Assembly: GCF_000348985.1 (NCBI RefSeq)
Contig: NC_035929.1
Span: 434,001 to 498,000, forward strand
DNA: 64,000 nt
Direction: 5' to 3'
Source of the DNA: Huiozyma naganishii CBS 8797
Taxonomy: Eukaryota > Ascomycota > Saccharomycetes > Saccharomycetales > Saccharomycetaceae
The notes below the pieces were generated by a model, which had not been told where the DNA came from, searched no databases, and saw only the letters and a program-made list of their open reading frames with translations. Positions 55,071-64,000 of the stretch are shown here, piece by piece (position 1 is the first letter of the stretch; every line of letters starts with the position of its first letter). The position numbers were made by a program, and so were the translations under genes.

Positions 55071-57455
55071 ATGAAGGGAACCTATAAAAGAAGAGAAAAC
55101 GGTGCTGCTAGCAGCAACAAGAAGTTGAGTGGGTCTTTTGGGAAGGGGCCAAACGGCTTTGGAAACGGGAACAACAGTGGTTCTGCCGCATCTCTATTTT
55201 ACGAGAGCGCCGAAACTAACAAGCAATTTACTGATAGATTTGATTACTTATTAGTTAACAGCATTGGGAGTGATGTTTTCGTTACCGTGGTGTCTGGTAT
55301 CCAGTACGAGGGGTTGCTTTTGGCTTGCAATTTGAAGTCCACGGCTGGGCTGGACATTGTCCTCAAGTACCCTAGAAGAGTCAAGGGATCTTCATTACCG
55401 ATCAATGAGCATGCAGAGATGGACGATACGGATTTGGGGGAGACGTTCTTGATTCATGGTGCGGATATTGCTGAGCTGGAGTTGAAAAATATTGACCTGT
55501 CCCTGGACGATAAATGGGAGCATGAGAAATCAGAGCAGAACAAGAAGAATGTAGAAGAGGAACAGAAGAGTAAGGAGAGGGATGCCAAAAAAGAGTTCAA
55601 GACGGACGTTGATATTTCTGGTGGGAAGTCTGTCAGAGAAAGGGAGTTGAAAGCATGGGTTCCAGATGAACTACCTGCTACAAGCAGAACTTTGAACAGC
55701 CAAACTTTGGAAGAGTCCTCTTCAACCTGGGATCAGTTCTCTGTCAACGAGAAAAAATTTGGTATCAAGTCCTCCTACGATGAACATTTTTACACAACGA
55801 AGATTAACAAGGATGACCCACATTTTGAACAGAAATTGAAGGAGGCGCAAAAACTCGCTGAGGAAATTGAAGGCCAAGGTTCATCCGGCAATATCCACCT
55901 TGCAGAGGATAGAGGTATTGCCATTGATGATTCTGGCATGGATGAGGAAGATTTGTACTCAGGTGTGGACAGAAGGGGTGGCGAGCTCCTAGCTTCTTTG
56001 AAGAACAATGCCAGACCTACTGAGGCTACGAAGGGTAACAGATACTTGCCACCCACTTTGAGAACACAGCCCCACCACACGGACCCTGCCATTATTTCGT
56101 CCTCAGGGGGTAAAACTGCAGACTCAAAAACTGTGGATGAAAGCGAGATTCCTGCACAAATTGCCAAGCAGCCTCCTGCTAAGAAGGAATCCGAGACCAA
56201 AGTCCGTGTTAGTGAAGAACACAAGGAGACCCCTACAGAGGTTCCACACCACGGCAAGGAGGCACATTTACACGACTTTGGTAAAAAATCGTCCAGAGAG
56301 CCTTCTGTTTCCAGATTTTACAAGGATTACCACCAAAGAGAATCTCCTAAACCCAGAATACCATTACCATTGACAAAGGAGGCTCAGATCGAGGAGTTGA
56401 AAAAATTTTCGCAGAAATTCAAAGTTCCCTATGAGGTGCCAAACGATATGAGAAGCGTTGTGAAGAAAAACGAGGAGGAAGCTGCTGATGCTGCCGCGAA
56501 GTCGCCTTCTCCAAAGGACCAGAAGAAGGAGCTTTCTCGCAAGTCAAGCCAGCAGTCCCAGACCCATTCCCCACCTGTGGCAAGAGGAACTACGCATTTG
56601 AGAAGACGCCCACACGGATCCTTCTTCAGTTCTCAACGGTTACAAAGTGCTGGTAACAAAGGTGCACTATTCCAAGAAAACTTCAATTTCTTCAAGCAAG
56701 CGAAGAAGGCGCATGATCTGGAAAAGGAGATGGAACCATTTTTTGTGGAGAAACCATACTTCACTGCTCCTACTTGGAACGGGACCGTAGAGGAATCTTA
56801 CAAGACTTTTTTCCCTGACGAGCGGACTGCTATCCAGGAAGCGCAAGTCAAGTTCCAAGAGCGTCAATACAACAACATGAGCGCGATGGGTGGGTCCATG
56901 AACCAACCTCAGTACATGATGTCCAGCGGCGGTGCAGGCGGCCCACAGATGGGCATGCCTCCAGGAGGGATGATGACTTTCCCAGGAGCAGGAGCAGGTG
57001 TCGACCCAAACAATGTCGCTGGAGGTCCCCCGGGGGCACATTCTCCAAACCCAATGATGGATGGGTTCCCAGGAGGTGGAATGTATCTTCCATTCCAACC
57101 ACAACCCATGTTTTACCCGTCGATGACACCCATGATGCCGATGATGGGCGAGGACGCTACGAACAGCCCCTCACCCCAGGCGATGTCCCCACACATGCCT
57201 CCAGCGTACATGAACATGCCGTTTGGGTATCCAGGTGCCAGTGGGATGCCGCCATTCCAGGGAATGATGGGCGCGGCGGGCAACGGAGGAGGTATGCCTG
57301 GTGGTTCGAGCGGCAGTGGCCACAAACATTACTACGGTCATAATAGCCACAGTAACGGTAACGCCCACCATGGCGGCAACCATCCTGTCCATACTACACA
57401 CCATGTCAACAACCACAACAGCCATCACCACAAGCCAAGAAATCACAACAAGTAG
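55071..57455 (+). CDS. PBP1: Ataxin-2 orthologue Pbp1
   Basis: This 794-residue protein (722 in S. cerevisiae) binds Pab1, promotes stress-granule formation and regulates TORC1 through redox-sensitive condensation. An Lsm-like domain lies at about residues 48-103 (DRFDYLLVNSIGSDVFVTVV, YEGLLLACNL). The LsmAD domain is at about 190-280 (ELKAWVPDELP, FGIKSSYDEHFYTTKI). A charged disordered middle follows, with a PAM2-like segment possible around 540-580 (NFFKQAKKAHDLEKEMEPFF). The C-terminal 190 residues are rich in Met, Gly and Pro, then a His/Asn-rich end (HHGGNHPVHTTHHVNNHN). Order OKP1-PBP1-ATF2 matches YGR179C-YGR177C. Confidence 0.94.
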   Translation: MKGTYKRRENGAASSNKKLSGSFGKGPNGFGNGNNSGSAASLFYESAETNKQFTDRFDYLLVNSIGSDVFVTVVSGIQYEGLLLACNLKSTAGLDIVLKYPRRVKGSSLPINEHAEMDDTDLGETFLIHGADIAELELKNIDLSLDDKWEHEKSEQNKKNVEEEQKSKERDAKKEFKTDVDISGGKSVRERELKAWVPDELPATSRTLNSQTLEESSSTWDQFSVNEKKFGIKSSYDEHFYTTKINKDDPHFEQKLKEAQKLAEEIEGQGSSGNIHLAEDRGIAIDDSGMDEEDLYSGVDRRGGELLASLKNNARPTEATKGNRYLPPTLRTQPHHTDPAIISSSGGKTADSKTVDESEIPAQIAKQPPAKKESETKVRVSEEHKETPTEVPHHGKEAHLHDFGKKSSREPSVSRFYKDYHQRESPKPRIPLPLTKEAQIEELKKFSQKFKVPYEVPNDMRSVVKKNEEEAADAAAKSPSPKDQKKELSRKSSQQSQTHSPPVARGTTHLRRRPHGSFFSSQRLQSAGNKGALFQENFNFFKQAKKAHDLEKEMEPFFVEKPYFTAPTWNGTVEESYKTFFPDERTAIQEAQVKFQERQYNNMSAMGGSMNQPQYMMSSGGAGGPQMGMPPGGMMTFPGAGAGVDPNNVAGGPPGAHSPNPMMDGFPGGGMYLPFQPQPMFYPSMTPMMPMMGEDATNSPSPQAMSPHMPPAYMNMPFGYPGASGMPPFQGMMGAAGNGGGMPGGSSGSGHKHYYGHNSHSNGNAHHGGNHPVHTTHHVNNHNSHHHKPRNHNK

Positions 57456-58037
57456 CAAGGAAGAAAAGCCGACAATTCAGCGGACCGACACAATTACCAA
57501 GAGTGATACACCTTCTTCTCCGTGGCCTCGAAGTTAAGAGTTTGCTACGTTTGCCTCCATGAACTTGTCAACTCCCCGACACTCAACCTTCATCTCCCCT
57601 CCTCCCAAATCGTCGTTGTGCTCCGCGGGAAGCGCAGTAACACCACTGCTCATTCCGCCCTGCGAAACTTCCGATCTTCCACGCAAGACCGATGCTACCG
57701 TATGTACGAACCCCACGACGCCCGCCTGCAGTAGGCTCTCTCCTATTGTATCTGCATCTAATAAACGTGCAGGAAAAAGAAAGGTGAACCCAAAATAAAA
57801 AAAAAACTGGCCTCGAGCTCTGGATCTTGAACGAGACCCTGATCGTTTAGCTTTCTCGCGTGGGCATCGGTTACCGAGTGATAGCGTATAAAGTGTTTAG
57901 ATTGTAGATACAGATGCAATTAACTTTCTTTTGCCCCGCTTTGGGAGCCGTTTCCTGTCTGCGTGTTTACTTCGTGAGACTTCGGTACTGATATTTCAGC
58001 TGTTCGTTTGCTGCTATCGAGTCTAAGCCCCCCCGCA
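57456..58037. other. Intergenic region, PBP1 to ATF2
   Basis: This 582-bp spacer is C-rich at 57540-57740 and A-rich at 57770-57810. Overlapping frames of 70-80 codons occur in two phases (57522-57734 and 57559-57798), which argues that they are compositional. Nothing is supported. Confidence 0.35.
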
Positions 58038-59672
58038 ATGGAAAAGGACAAGAAGCTTGAAGGCGTTGTCGAGACGACTGCGCTGCTGGTGAACGAGGAT
58101 GGATCCGATGCTGGTTCGATCGACCCTGTTTTGATTGAGCGCGGCCACGCGCGGCGCATGGGCCACTTGGAGAACTACTTCGCTTTGCTCCAAAGGCAGG
58201 ATCTGTACAGTAACTTTTCGATCTACGGGCAATTCAACCGTTCGATCGATGTGCGGTCGAAGGCGTTTTTGGCGGCGCTGAAAGATATCTTTTGCAAGAA
58301 CCCGATTTTGGTGCACACGATCGTGCCCAAGAGGTACCCGTACGAGGAGGAGTACTACCGTAGCGAGGAGTATTTGAACGAGCCCTTCCCCGAACACGAC
58401 TACATCAAAGTGTTGCCTCGGTTATCTCTTGAGAGTGTAATCCTCAACTTTCAAGAGACACAGCAGCAAGTGGTTAGTGAGATTATTGCACAGTATCGGA
58501 GGGACGATTACCAGGTGAAAAATGTGTTGACTGAGCTTGTTTCGCAGATCCGGATCCCGATCTGCGACCCGGGGAAGCCCAATTGGGGGTTGATCTGCCT
58601 GCCCATGAAGGTGGATGACGAGAAGAAGGAGGAAGGCGTAAGGTTTGGGAAGGTGATCTACGTGAGCAACCACTGTTGTGCGGATGCAATGACTGGTATC
58701 AATCTTTTCCAGGATATAATAGCGAACTTGAACCGTGCCACTGATGAGAGTGTCTCGGATGACACTACGATATTCGATTACAGTGTGGACCACTCTGCCA
58801 TCTCGAAAATCCCGATCCCAATCACGGACCGGATCGATTACCGCCCGGCACTGTCCTCTCTACCCAAATTCATGGTTTCTACAATGTTGAAGAAGTACTT
58901 CGACTACAGGTCCAATGCCCCGGAGACGAAACGGATCAGTGAGCAGAACGCTAACTGGCACAGTATTGTGAACTTCCCATCGGAACAAATGGACGTGATC
59001 CGCACCGCGGTGCGGACACAGGGTTGTTCCGTGACTGCGTTCTTGCAGACGTGTCTCTCCGTTGCGTTGCAAAACAGCGGCGTGTTCCAAAACAGAAGGT
59101 ACAGCGAGTTGGGGTTCGACATCTCCGTCCCCAGCGACACAAGACGTATCCTGCCCGGTGACTTGGCCGCCGACCAGTACAAGTACGGTTCTAACGTTGC
59201 CGGGCTGCACTACAGCTACTTCATCCCCAGCTTCCAAGAGACCGAGTTCTGGCCCCTGACCCAGTACTACACGGGCGTGCTCCGCGGCGCGGACTACTTG
59301 ATAGGGCTCGGCACTATCATGCTCGATTTCGTGTACAAGAAACAGAACATCGACAAACTGATCAGCGAGTCGTACCTGGGCAACCGCCGAGGCGGGATTA
59401 TCCTGAGCAACGTGGGCGCACTGGTCACGGGCGGGGCGGAGGCGACCAAAGCGGACCGCTGGACACTGCGGGACCTCAAGTTTGTCCAGGACGTCGGCGT
59501 GCTCAACTTCTCGTACGTCGTGAACGTCGTGAGCACCCCGGCGGGCGGGATGAACGTGTGCCTGAGCTGTGCCCAGGGCAGCCTGCCCAGCCGCGCGCAG
59601 TTCGACGCCGTCTGCGCCGAGTTCCAGCACCTCGTATCCCGCCAGACCCAGACCCAGACCCAGCCCCAGTAG
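58038..59672 (+). CDS. ATF2: Alcohol O-acetyltransferase Atf2
   Basis: This 544-residue enzyme (535 in S. cerevisiae) transfers acetyl groups from acetyl-CoA to alcohols and also acetylates sterols for detoxification; it associates with the ER and lipid droplets. The N-terminus has IERGHARRMGHLENYFALLQRQDLYSNFSIY. The catalytic HXXXD motif is His212 to Asp216 (SNHCCADAMTG). Further family blocks are PITDRIDYRPALSSLPKF and YKYGSNVAGLHYSYF. The last nine residues are a Gln/Thr repeat (QTQTQTQPQ). ATG 58038 is used; an upstream in-frame ATG-less extension is ignored. ATF1 and ATF2 are duplicates; position beside PBP1 and ERG1 favours ATF2. The gene is unusually G+C-rich towards its 3' end. Confidence 0.93.
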   Translation: MEKDKKLEGVVETTALLVNEDGSDAGSIDPVLIERGHARRMGHLENYFALLQRQDLYSNFSIYGQFNRSIDVRSKAFLAALKDIFCKNPILVHTIVPKRYPYEEEYYRSEEYLNEPFPEHDYIKVLPRLSLESVILNFQETQQQVVSEIIAQYRRDDYQVKNVLTELVSQIRIPICDPGKPNWGLICLPMKVDDEKKEEGVRFGKVIYVSNHCCADAMTGINLFQDIIANLNRATDESVSDDTTIFDYSVDHSAISKIPIPITDRIDYRPALSSLPKFMVSTMLKKYFDYRSNAPETKRISEQNANWHSIVNFPSEQMDVIRTAVRTQGCSVTAFLQTCLSVALQNSGVFQNRRYSELGFDISVPSDTRRILPGDLAADQYKYGSNVAGLHYSYFIPSFQETEFWPLTQYYTGVLRGADYLIGLGTIMLDFVYKKQNIDKLISESYLGNRRGGIILSNVGALVTGGAEATKADRWTLRDLKFVQDVGVLNFSYVVNVVSTPAGGMNVCLSCAQGSLPSRAQFDAVCAEFQHLVSRQTQTQTQPQ

Positions 59673-60076
59673 CAGCCACCGTACATAGCAACAGTAGCAC
59701 AGCGGGAGCCACCGCGTTTTACCGCTTCTAAGACCGCAACCGAGAGAGCGTCTCCCCAGCGTCGTTCCCGGGAACGAGCCGCAGAGACGCCCGCAGCGCG
59801 CCCACATGGGCACCGCTTATGTCCGCAAGACGCCGGGCGCGCACCCACGCACCGCGGTGGCCGATACGATGCTGCCGAGGCTGTCGTTTAGGTGGTGCTT
59901 CGCAGGCAAAGGCCTGTTCTTGCCTGTGGCAGGGCATGCAGTTGGTGTGATGCGCTTTGTGCACAGACGTATATAAGTTCGGGTGTTTGTAGATGTGGGT
60001 GGTCAGTGGTGCTAGATTTTAGTGGAATCTGGGCAGCTGCCAAGCGGGAAAACATTATCTGTTTAGGAAGTATACT
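59673..60076. other. Intergenic region, ATF2 to ERG1
   Basis: The first 200 bp continue the high G+C of the ATF2 3' end; the rest is the ERG1 promoter, with a sterol response element (separate entry) and a TATATAA box at about 59970-59976. Nothing else is evident. Confidence 0.45.
59884..59891 (+). promoter_or_regulatory. Sterol response element (Upc2/Ecm22 type) before ERG1
   Basis: TCGTTTAG lies 186 bp upstream of the ERG1 ATG and matches the Upc2 consensus TCGTTYAG. ERG1 is sterol-regulated through Upc2 and Ecm22 in S. cerevisiae. One 8-mer is suggestive rather than proof. Confidence 0.5.
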
Positions 60077-61564
60077 ATGGCTTTGAACCAGAACCTGTTC
60101 AATGCGGACGAGGGTGTCACGTACGATGCGATTGTGATCGGTGCCGGTGTGATCGGGCCCTGTGTCGCCACGGGGCTGGCCAGGAAGGGCAAGAAGGTGC
60201 TTATTGTGGAGAGGGACTGGGCTTTGCCGGACAGAATTGTCGGCGAGTTGATGCAGCCAGGTGGTGTCCGTGCGTTGCGGTCTCTCGGGATGGTGCAGTC
60301 GATTAACAATATCGAGGCCGTGCCAGTCACTGGGTATACTGTGATGTTCAACGGCGAGAAGGTCGACATTCCGTACCCTTACAAGTCCGATGTCGAGCCA
60401 GTACACAAAGTTAAGGATTTGGTTCGCGATGGGAACGATCAAGTGTTGGACGATGGCCATATCACGAAAAAGGACTTCGAGACAGATGAGAGGGAGAGAG
60501 GTGTTGCCTTCGTTCACGGGAAGTTCTTGGATAACTTGAGAGCCATTGTCAGGAATGAGCCAAACGTTACCTGCGTGCAGGGGAACTGTGTGGAGGTTTT
60601 GAAGGACGCTCAGAACAACAACGAGGTTATCGGTGCCAAGATTGACATCGAGGGCCGTGGGAAAGTGGACTTCAAGGCACACATTACTTTTGTCTGCGAC
60701 GGTATTTTCTCCCATTTCAGAAAGGAGTTGAACCCAGAACATGTCCCCACTGTGGGGTCATCCTTCGTTGGTATGTCTCTGTACCACGCTAAAATGCCTA
60801 CACCAAACCACGGTCACGTCATCCTTGGTAACAAACACATGCCAGTCATCGTGTACCAGATCTCCCCAGAGGAGACAAGAATCCTGTGCGCCTTCAACAG
60901 CGCTAAAGTGCCCAAAGACTTGAAGGGCTGGATGCAGAAGGACGTGCAACCATACATCCCAGAGGCACTGAGACCATCGTTCGACGACGCCTTGCAGGCT
61001 GGGAAATTCAGAGCCATGCCAAACTCCTACCTACCAGCTAGACAGAACGACGTCATCGGGATGTGCGTCATCGGTGACGCTTTGAACATGAGACACCCAC
61101 TGACAGGTGGTGGTATGACCGTCGGGCTTCACGACGTCGTGTTGCTCATGGACAAGATCGGTGACTTGGACTTCAGCGACCGTGCCACAATCCTAGACGA
61201 GCTTCTAGACCTGCACTTCGAAAGAAAGAGTCACGGTACTGTCGTCAACGTGCTTTCGATCGCCCTGTACTCTCTGTTCGCTGCAGACACTCCAAACCTC
61301 AAGGCTCTACAGAGAGGCTGTTTCAAGTACTTCCAACGCGGCGGCGACTGCGTCAACGTGCCCGTACAGTTCCTGTCCGGTGTGTTGCCAAACCCACTGT
61401 ACTTGACTAGAGTGTTCTTTGCCGTGGCCCTGTACACGTGCTACTTGAACATCGAGGAACGCGGCTTCTTCGGGTTCCCATTGGGTGTCCTAGAGGGCTT
61501 CATGATCTTTTTCACCGCCGTCAGAGTGTTCACCCCATTCATGCTGGGCGAATACTTCGGTTAA
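60077..61564 (+). CDS. ERG1: Squalene epoxidase Erg1
   Basis: This 495-residue FAD monooxygenase (496 in S. cerevisiae) converts squalene to 2,3-oxidosqualene, the first oxygen-dependent step of ergosterol synthesis, in the ER and on lipid droplets; it is the target of allylamine antifungals. The dinucleotide-binding GXGXXG is at about residues 22-27 (AIVIGAGVIGPCVATGLARKG), followed by an acidic strand end (LIVERDWALPDRIVGELMQPGG). The second FAD motif is GDALNMRHPLTGGGMTVGL (about 335-353). C-terminal hydrophobic segments (YLTRVFFAVALYTCYL, GFMIFFTAVRVF) anchor it in the membrane. Codon use looks biased towards high expression. Order ATF2-ERG1-CBP4 matches YGR177C-YGR175C-YGR174C. Confidence 0.97.
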   Translation: MALNQNLFNADEGVTYDAIVIGAGVIGPCVATGLARKGKKVLIVERDWALPDRIVGELMQPGGVRALRSLGMVQSINNIEAVPVTGYTVMFNGEKVDIPYPYKSDVEPVHKVKDLVRDGNDQVLDDGHITKKDFETDERERGVAFVHGKFLDNLRAIVRNEPNVTCVQGNCVEVLKDAQNNNEVIGAKIDIEGRGKVDFKAHITFVCDGIFSHFRKELNPEHVPTVGSSFVGMSLYHAKMPTPNHGHVILGNKHMPVIVYQISPEETRILCAFNSAKVPKDLKGWMQKDVQPYIPEALRPSFDDALQAGKFRAMPNSYLPARQNDVIGMCVIGDALNMRHPLTGGGMTVGLHDVVLLMDKIGDLDFSDRATILDELLDLHFERKSHGTVVNVLSIALYSLFAADTPNLKALQRGCFKYFQRGGDCVNVPVQFLSGVLPNPLYLTRVFFAVALYTCYLNIEERGFFGFPLGVLEGFMIFFTAVRVFTPFMLGEYFG

Positions 61565-61848
61565 ATTCCACCACTACAAAACAAGAACTCTTACTATCAT
61601 GACTCCTAAAAAAACAACATGGAATCAACGACCATCCTACTTAATTATACACTCTACCCATTAGCAACTACAAAACACATACCGTGTCATCCCCACAACA
61701 TTATTATTTATTAACACTCTCTGTACCTCTATACAACACTTTCTATCTCTATCTGTACCTTCACTACTTTTTTTTGAAAGTATAAAAGGGAAGCGCTTGT
61801 TGTTCTGCTTGTATTCGCAGTCCGTCTCTCCCCTGAGACAACCACACG

Positions 61849-62289
61849 ATGGAGGGACCTGTATGGAGACGGTGGCTGAGAGTGTACGTGTGGGGTGGAG
61901 CGATCATTGGCAGCGGCGTGCTTCTGTTCAAGTACTCGACCCCGTCGGACGAAAAGTTGATAGAGTCGTTTTCCCCTGAGGTGCGGCGGCGGTACGAGGA
62001 GGGCCGACAGTTACGGCAGGAGGAGCAGAGGCAGCTGATGAAGATCGTCAGGGAGACAGCGAACAGCTCGGACCCGATCTGGAAGACGGGGCCCATACAG
62101 TCGCCCTTCGAGCGCCGCAACAACAACAACAACACCGCGGGGTCGCAGGACATCTTTGACGAGTTCCATAGGCGGCAGGGGGAGGATGACAAGCGCGGGG
62201 ACCTCGAGAGGATGCAGAACAGCCTACTGGAGATCCGCAGGCAGAACGCGGCGGACCAGCCGAAGAAACACTGGTGGAAACCCTGGTAG
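61849..62289 (+). CDS. CBP4: Cytochrome b assembly factor Cbp4
   Basis: This 146-residue inner-membrane protein (170 in S. cerevisiae) stabilises newly made cytochrome b together with Cbp3-Cbp6 during complex III assembly. It begins MEGPVWRRWLRVYVWGGAIIGSG with one membrane helix (about 12-28). The conserved block LMKIVRETANSSDPIWKTG and the Trp-rich end (KKHWWKPW) follow. A short Asn run (about 86-90) interrupts the middle. It is collinear with ERG1, as in YGR175C-YGR174C, and works in the same complex as QCR9. Confidence 0.94.
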   Translation: MEGPVWRRWLRVYVWGGAIIGSGVLLFKYSTPSDEKLIESFSPEVRRRYEEGRQLRQEEQRQLMKIVRETANSSDPIWKTGPIQSPFERRNNNNNTAGSQDIFDEFHRRQGEDDKRGDLERMQNSLLEIRRQNAADQPKKHWWKPW

Positions 62290-62466
62290 TTTCTAACCAC
62301 CACCTCTCTTTCGATTACTTGTACATACACACACAGACCCATCAAAAGTCACTTTTTCGTTTCTGCGACTATAAAAGACGACGAGGTCGACCAGTTCATT
62401 CAGTCTCCTCAGTTTTGCAAGAGGAAGGGTCCCACAAGGGAACACTACAGTTAAGAGACACGGGAG

Positions 62467-62901
62467 ATGTCCACGCCAACTTTGAGAGTGCAATTGAGAT
62501 CTGAACACGCGACTGCGCCAACGAAAGGTTCGCACGCTGCTGCAGGTTACGACATCTACGCGTCGCAGCCAACGACGATCCCCGCGGGGGGGCAAGGTCT
62601 CGTGGCCACGGACGTGTCCTTCACAGTCCCATTGGGTACGTACGGCCGGATCGCGCCGCGGTCAGGACTCGCCGTGAAGCACGGGATTCAGACGGGTGCC
62701 GGGGTAGTGGACAGGGACTACACCGGGGAGGTCAGAATCGTGCTTTTCAACCACTCCCAGAGGGACTTCACCGTGGAGAGGGGCGACCGTGTCGCACAGC
62801 TCATCCTCGAACGCATCGTCGACGACGCAGAGGTCGTCGTCGTGGACTCACTCGAAGAGAGCGCCAGAGGCGCCGGCGGTTTCGGCAGCACGGGGAAGTA
62901 A
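62467..62901 (+). CDS. DUT1: dUTP pyrophosphatase Dut1
   Basis: This 144-residue trimeric dUTPase (147 in S. cerevisiae) hydrolyses dUTP to dUMP and pyrophosphate, keeping uracil out of DNA and supplying dTMP synthesis. All five family motifs are visible: [10 protein letters not shown] (about 24-33), [10 protein letters not shown] (66-75), [15 protein letters not shown] (78-92), [12 protein letters not shown] (106-117) and the C-terminal [10 protein letters not shown]. In S. cerevisiae DUT1 is YBR252W, so this position next to CBP4 marks the end of the YGR block. No MCB box was seen in the short promoter. Confidence 0.96.
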   Translation: MSTPTLRVQLRSEHATAPTKGSHAAAGYDIYASQPTTIPAGGQGLVATDVSFTVPLGTYGRIAPRSGLAVKHGIQTGAGVVDRDYTGEVRIVLFNHSQRDFTVERGDRVAQLILERIVDDAEVVVVDSLEESARGAGGFGSTGK

Positions 62902-63171
62902 AGAACCCCCTTCCCCCGCACCCATCATACATACACCTACGTAACAGATACAATTGAACCACAAGTAAGCGATGGAACTTGTCATCGTCGTCGTCTTCGT
63001 CCTCGACGCACAAAAATCTTCAAAAATTCAACGCTGAGGACCTTTTCACCAACTTGTTCACTGGCTGATGACTCGTCAGGACGTCGAGAAGGAGACACTG
63101 CAGCGGAACACTGTTGCTACAGATCTGTCCTGTTACTACGACACTCACGCAGGTGCCGTCACGCACATTGA

Positions 63172-64000
63172 ATGCTAGCTTATAAAACGGTTCGTCCAGC
63201 GTCTGCCGGTGTGAGAGTGGTTGCGCGTGCACCGCTGCACACGGCGCGGGTGCTGTTGAACGGTGGTCGAGACCCGCGGTCGCCGCTGTCTATCTTTAGA
63301 GACACTTTCAAGAAGGAGTGGGAGAAGTCGCAGGAGTTACAGGAGAATATCAGGACGTTGCAAGATGCGTCTGGGAAGATCGGTGAGACGGAGGCGTACA
63401 GGAAGGCGCGGGAGGCCTTCCTACGCGCGCAGAAGGGGTCTACGATCGTCGGGAAGACGCTGAAGAAGACAGGGGAGACCGTGGAAGGTATAGCGTCGAA
63501 GGCGTGGGATTCGGAGATCGCGAAGGCTTCGCGGAAGGCCGCGGTGAAGACGGCACAGAAACTGGACGAAGGGTTTGAGCCCGTGCGGCAGACACAGCTG
63601 TACAAGGATGTCTCTGAGGTGATCGACGACGGGGATAGTACCAGTTACGGTGGATTTTTTACTCGCGAGGAGAGGCAACGTAGGAGGGAGAAGGCGCTCG
63701 CTTCGGGAGAGCGTGTCCGTGCCGTCAAGAGCAACGACGAGGCTGGCACTGCACTGGTGGCGACAGGTGTAGAGTCCAAAGAGTCCCTCGGTAAGAAGAT
63801 GGAGGATTTCAAGGAGAAGACCGCCGTCGGCAGGTCCCTACACGGGCTGAAACACAGGCTCTGGGACGAGAGCGAGAACCCGCTCATCGTGTTCATGCGC
63901 AAAGTCTCCGGTAAAGTGGGCAAGTTCTTCGCAGAGACGGAGTCCGGCCGTGTGTACACGCAATTCAAGCTCATGGACCCGAACTTCAACAGTGTCACTT
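63172..64000 (+). CDS. TIM44: Mitochondrial import motor scaffold Tim44 (5' part)
   Basis: The gene starts at ATG 63172, directly after an in-frame TGA (63169-63171), and runs off the window after 276 codons. Tim44 is the matrix scaffold that recruits mtHsp70 and the Pam16-Pam18 pair to the Tim23 channel. A basic, Arg/Ala-rich presequence (MLAYKTVRPASAGVRVVARA) precedes the conserved domain SPLSIFRDTFKKEWEKSQEL, NIRTLQDASGKIG, RAQKGSTIVGKTLKKTGETV and ESENPLIVFMRKVSGKVGKF. The fragment ends in AETESGRVYTQFKLMDPNFN, near the start of the C-terminal membrane-binding domain. In S. cerevisiae it is YIL022W, so this is another block boundary. Confidence 0.95.
   Translation, partial: MLAYKTVRPASAGVRVVARAPLHTARVLLNGGRDPRSPLSIFRDTFKKEWEKSQELQENIRTLQDASGKIGETEAYRKAREAFLRAQKGSTIVGKTLKKTGETVEGIASKAWDSEIAKASRKAAVKTAQKLDEGFEPVRQTQLYKDVSEVIDDGDSTSYGGFFTREERQRRREKALASGERVRAVKSNDEAGTALVATGVESKESLGKKMEDFKEKTAVGRSLHGLKHRLWDESENPLIVFMRKVSGKVGKFFAETESGRVYTQFKLMDPNFNSVT

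Noticed and set aside
58860..59813. 317-codon frame antisense to ATF2.
   Set aside because: It has no ATG start at its listed end (GTG), lies fully inside a conserved gene and results from the very high G+C, which removes stop codons from other frames.

Overview
This window is nuclear DNA of a budding yeast of the family Saccharomycetaceae. The protein families, the compact mostly intron-free genes, two spliceosomal introns with yeast consensus signals (GTATGT donors, TACTAAC or AACTAAC branch sites) and gene order shared with Saccharomyces cerevisiae all agree. Gene order suggests a post-whole-genome-duplication species: genes that in S. cerevisiae sit on two sister regions flanking CEN10 and CEN12 are interleaved here, while several expected neighbours (for example SSL1, SSK1, RTT109, DNM1, SOF1, PSR1, TYS1) are missing, as expected when the two duplicate tracks lose genes differently. 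A Kazachstania-like species is my best guess; the species cannot be fixed from the sequence alone.

Layout. 1-14.5 kb carries right-arm genes in ancestral order: the end of MPP10, an unrecognised Asn/Ser-rich gene, SAG1, APL1, tRNA-Thr(AGU), THI73, NSE1, PAM18, RLP24, TEN1. At about 14.5-15.1 kb the order jumps to the left-arm track: PRE3 (with intron), SFI1, OST1, ORC3, then LMO1-MMM1-SPO75 (a three-gene block inverted relative to S. cerevisiae), DRS1, COX17, a YEH1/YEH2 steryl ester hydrolase, PUF3, EMC6. From 38 kb a third block matches S. cerevisiae YGR187C to YGR174C almost without interruption: HGH1, TFG1, UBR1, QCR9 (with intron), TIM13, RNR4, OKP1, PBP1, ATF2, ERG1, CBP4. The right end carries DUT1 and the start of TIM44.

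The genes are mostly housekeeping: ribosome biogenesis (MPP10, RLP24, DRS1), mitochondrial import and respiration (PAM18, TIM13, TIM44, COX17, QCR9, CBP4, and PUF3 as regulator of mitochondrial mRNAs), lipid and sterol metabolism (YEH1, ATF2, ERG1), DNA and chromosome maintenance (NSE1, TEN1, ORC3, RNR4, DUT1, OKP1, SFI1), protein quality control (PRE3, UBR1, HGH1), and the secretory and endocytic pathways (OST1, EMC6, APL1). Several promoters carry recognisable regulatory sites: PAC/RRPE pairs at ribosome-biogenesis genes, Rfx1/Crt1 X-boxes with MCB boxes before RNR4, and a dense alternating array of six Tbf1-type RCCCTAA motifs between TFG1 and UBR1.

I found no prokaryote-type system, CRISPR array, intact transposon or plainly novel multi-gene system. 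The strongest unusual signals are the Tbf1-motif array, a probable one-base frame break that removes the acidic tail of HGH1, the X-box/MCB composite before RNR4, an orphan PAC/RRPE set between THI73 and NSE1, the gene-order breakpoint at the former centromere edge, and recent tandem repeats in the adhesin gene SAG1. Functional names rest on recognition of protein families plus gene order recalled from S. cerevisiae; no database search was run.
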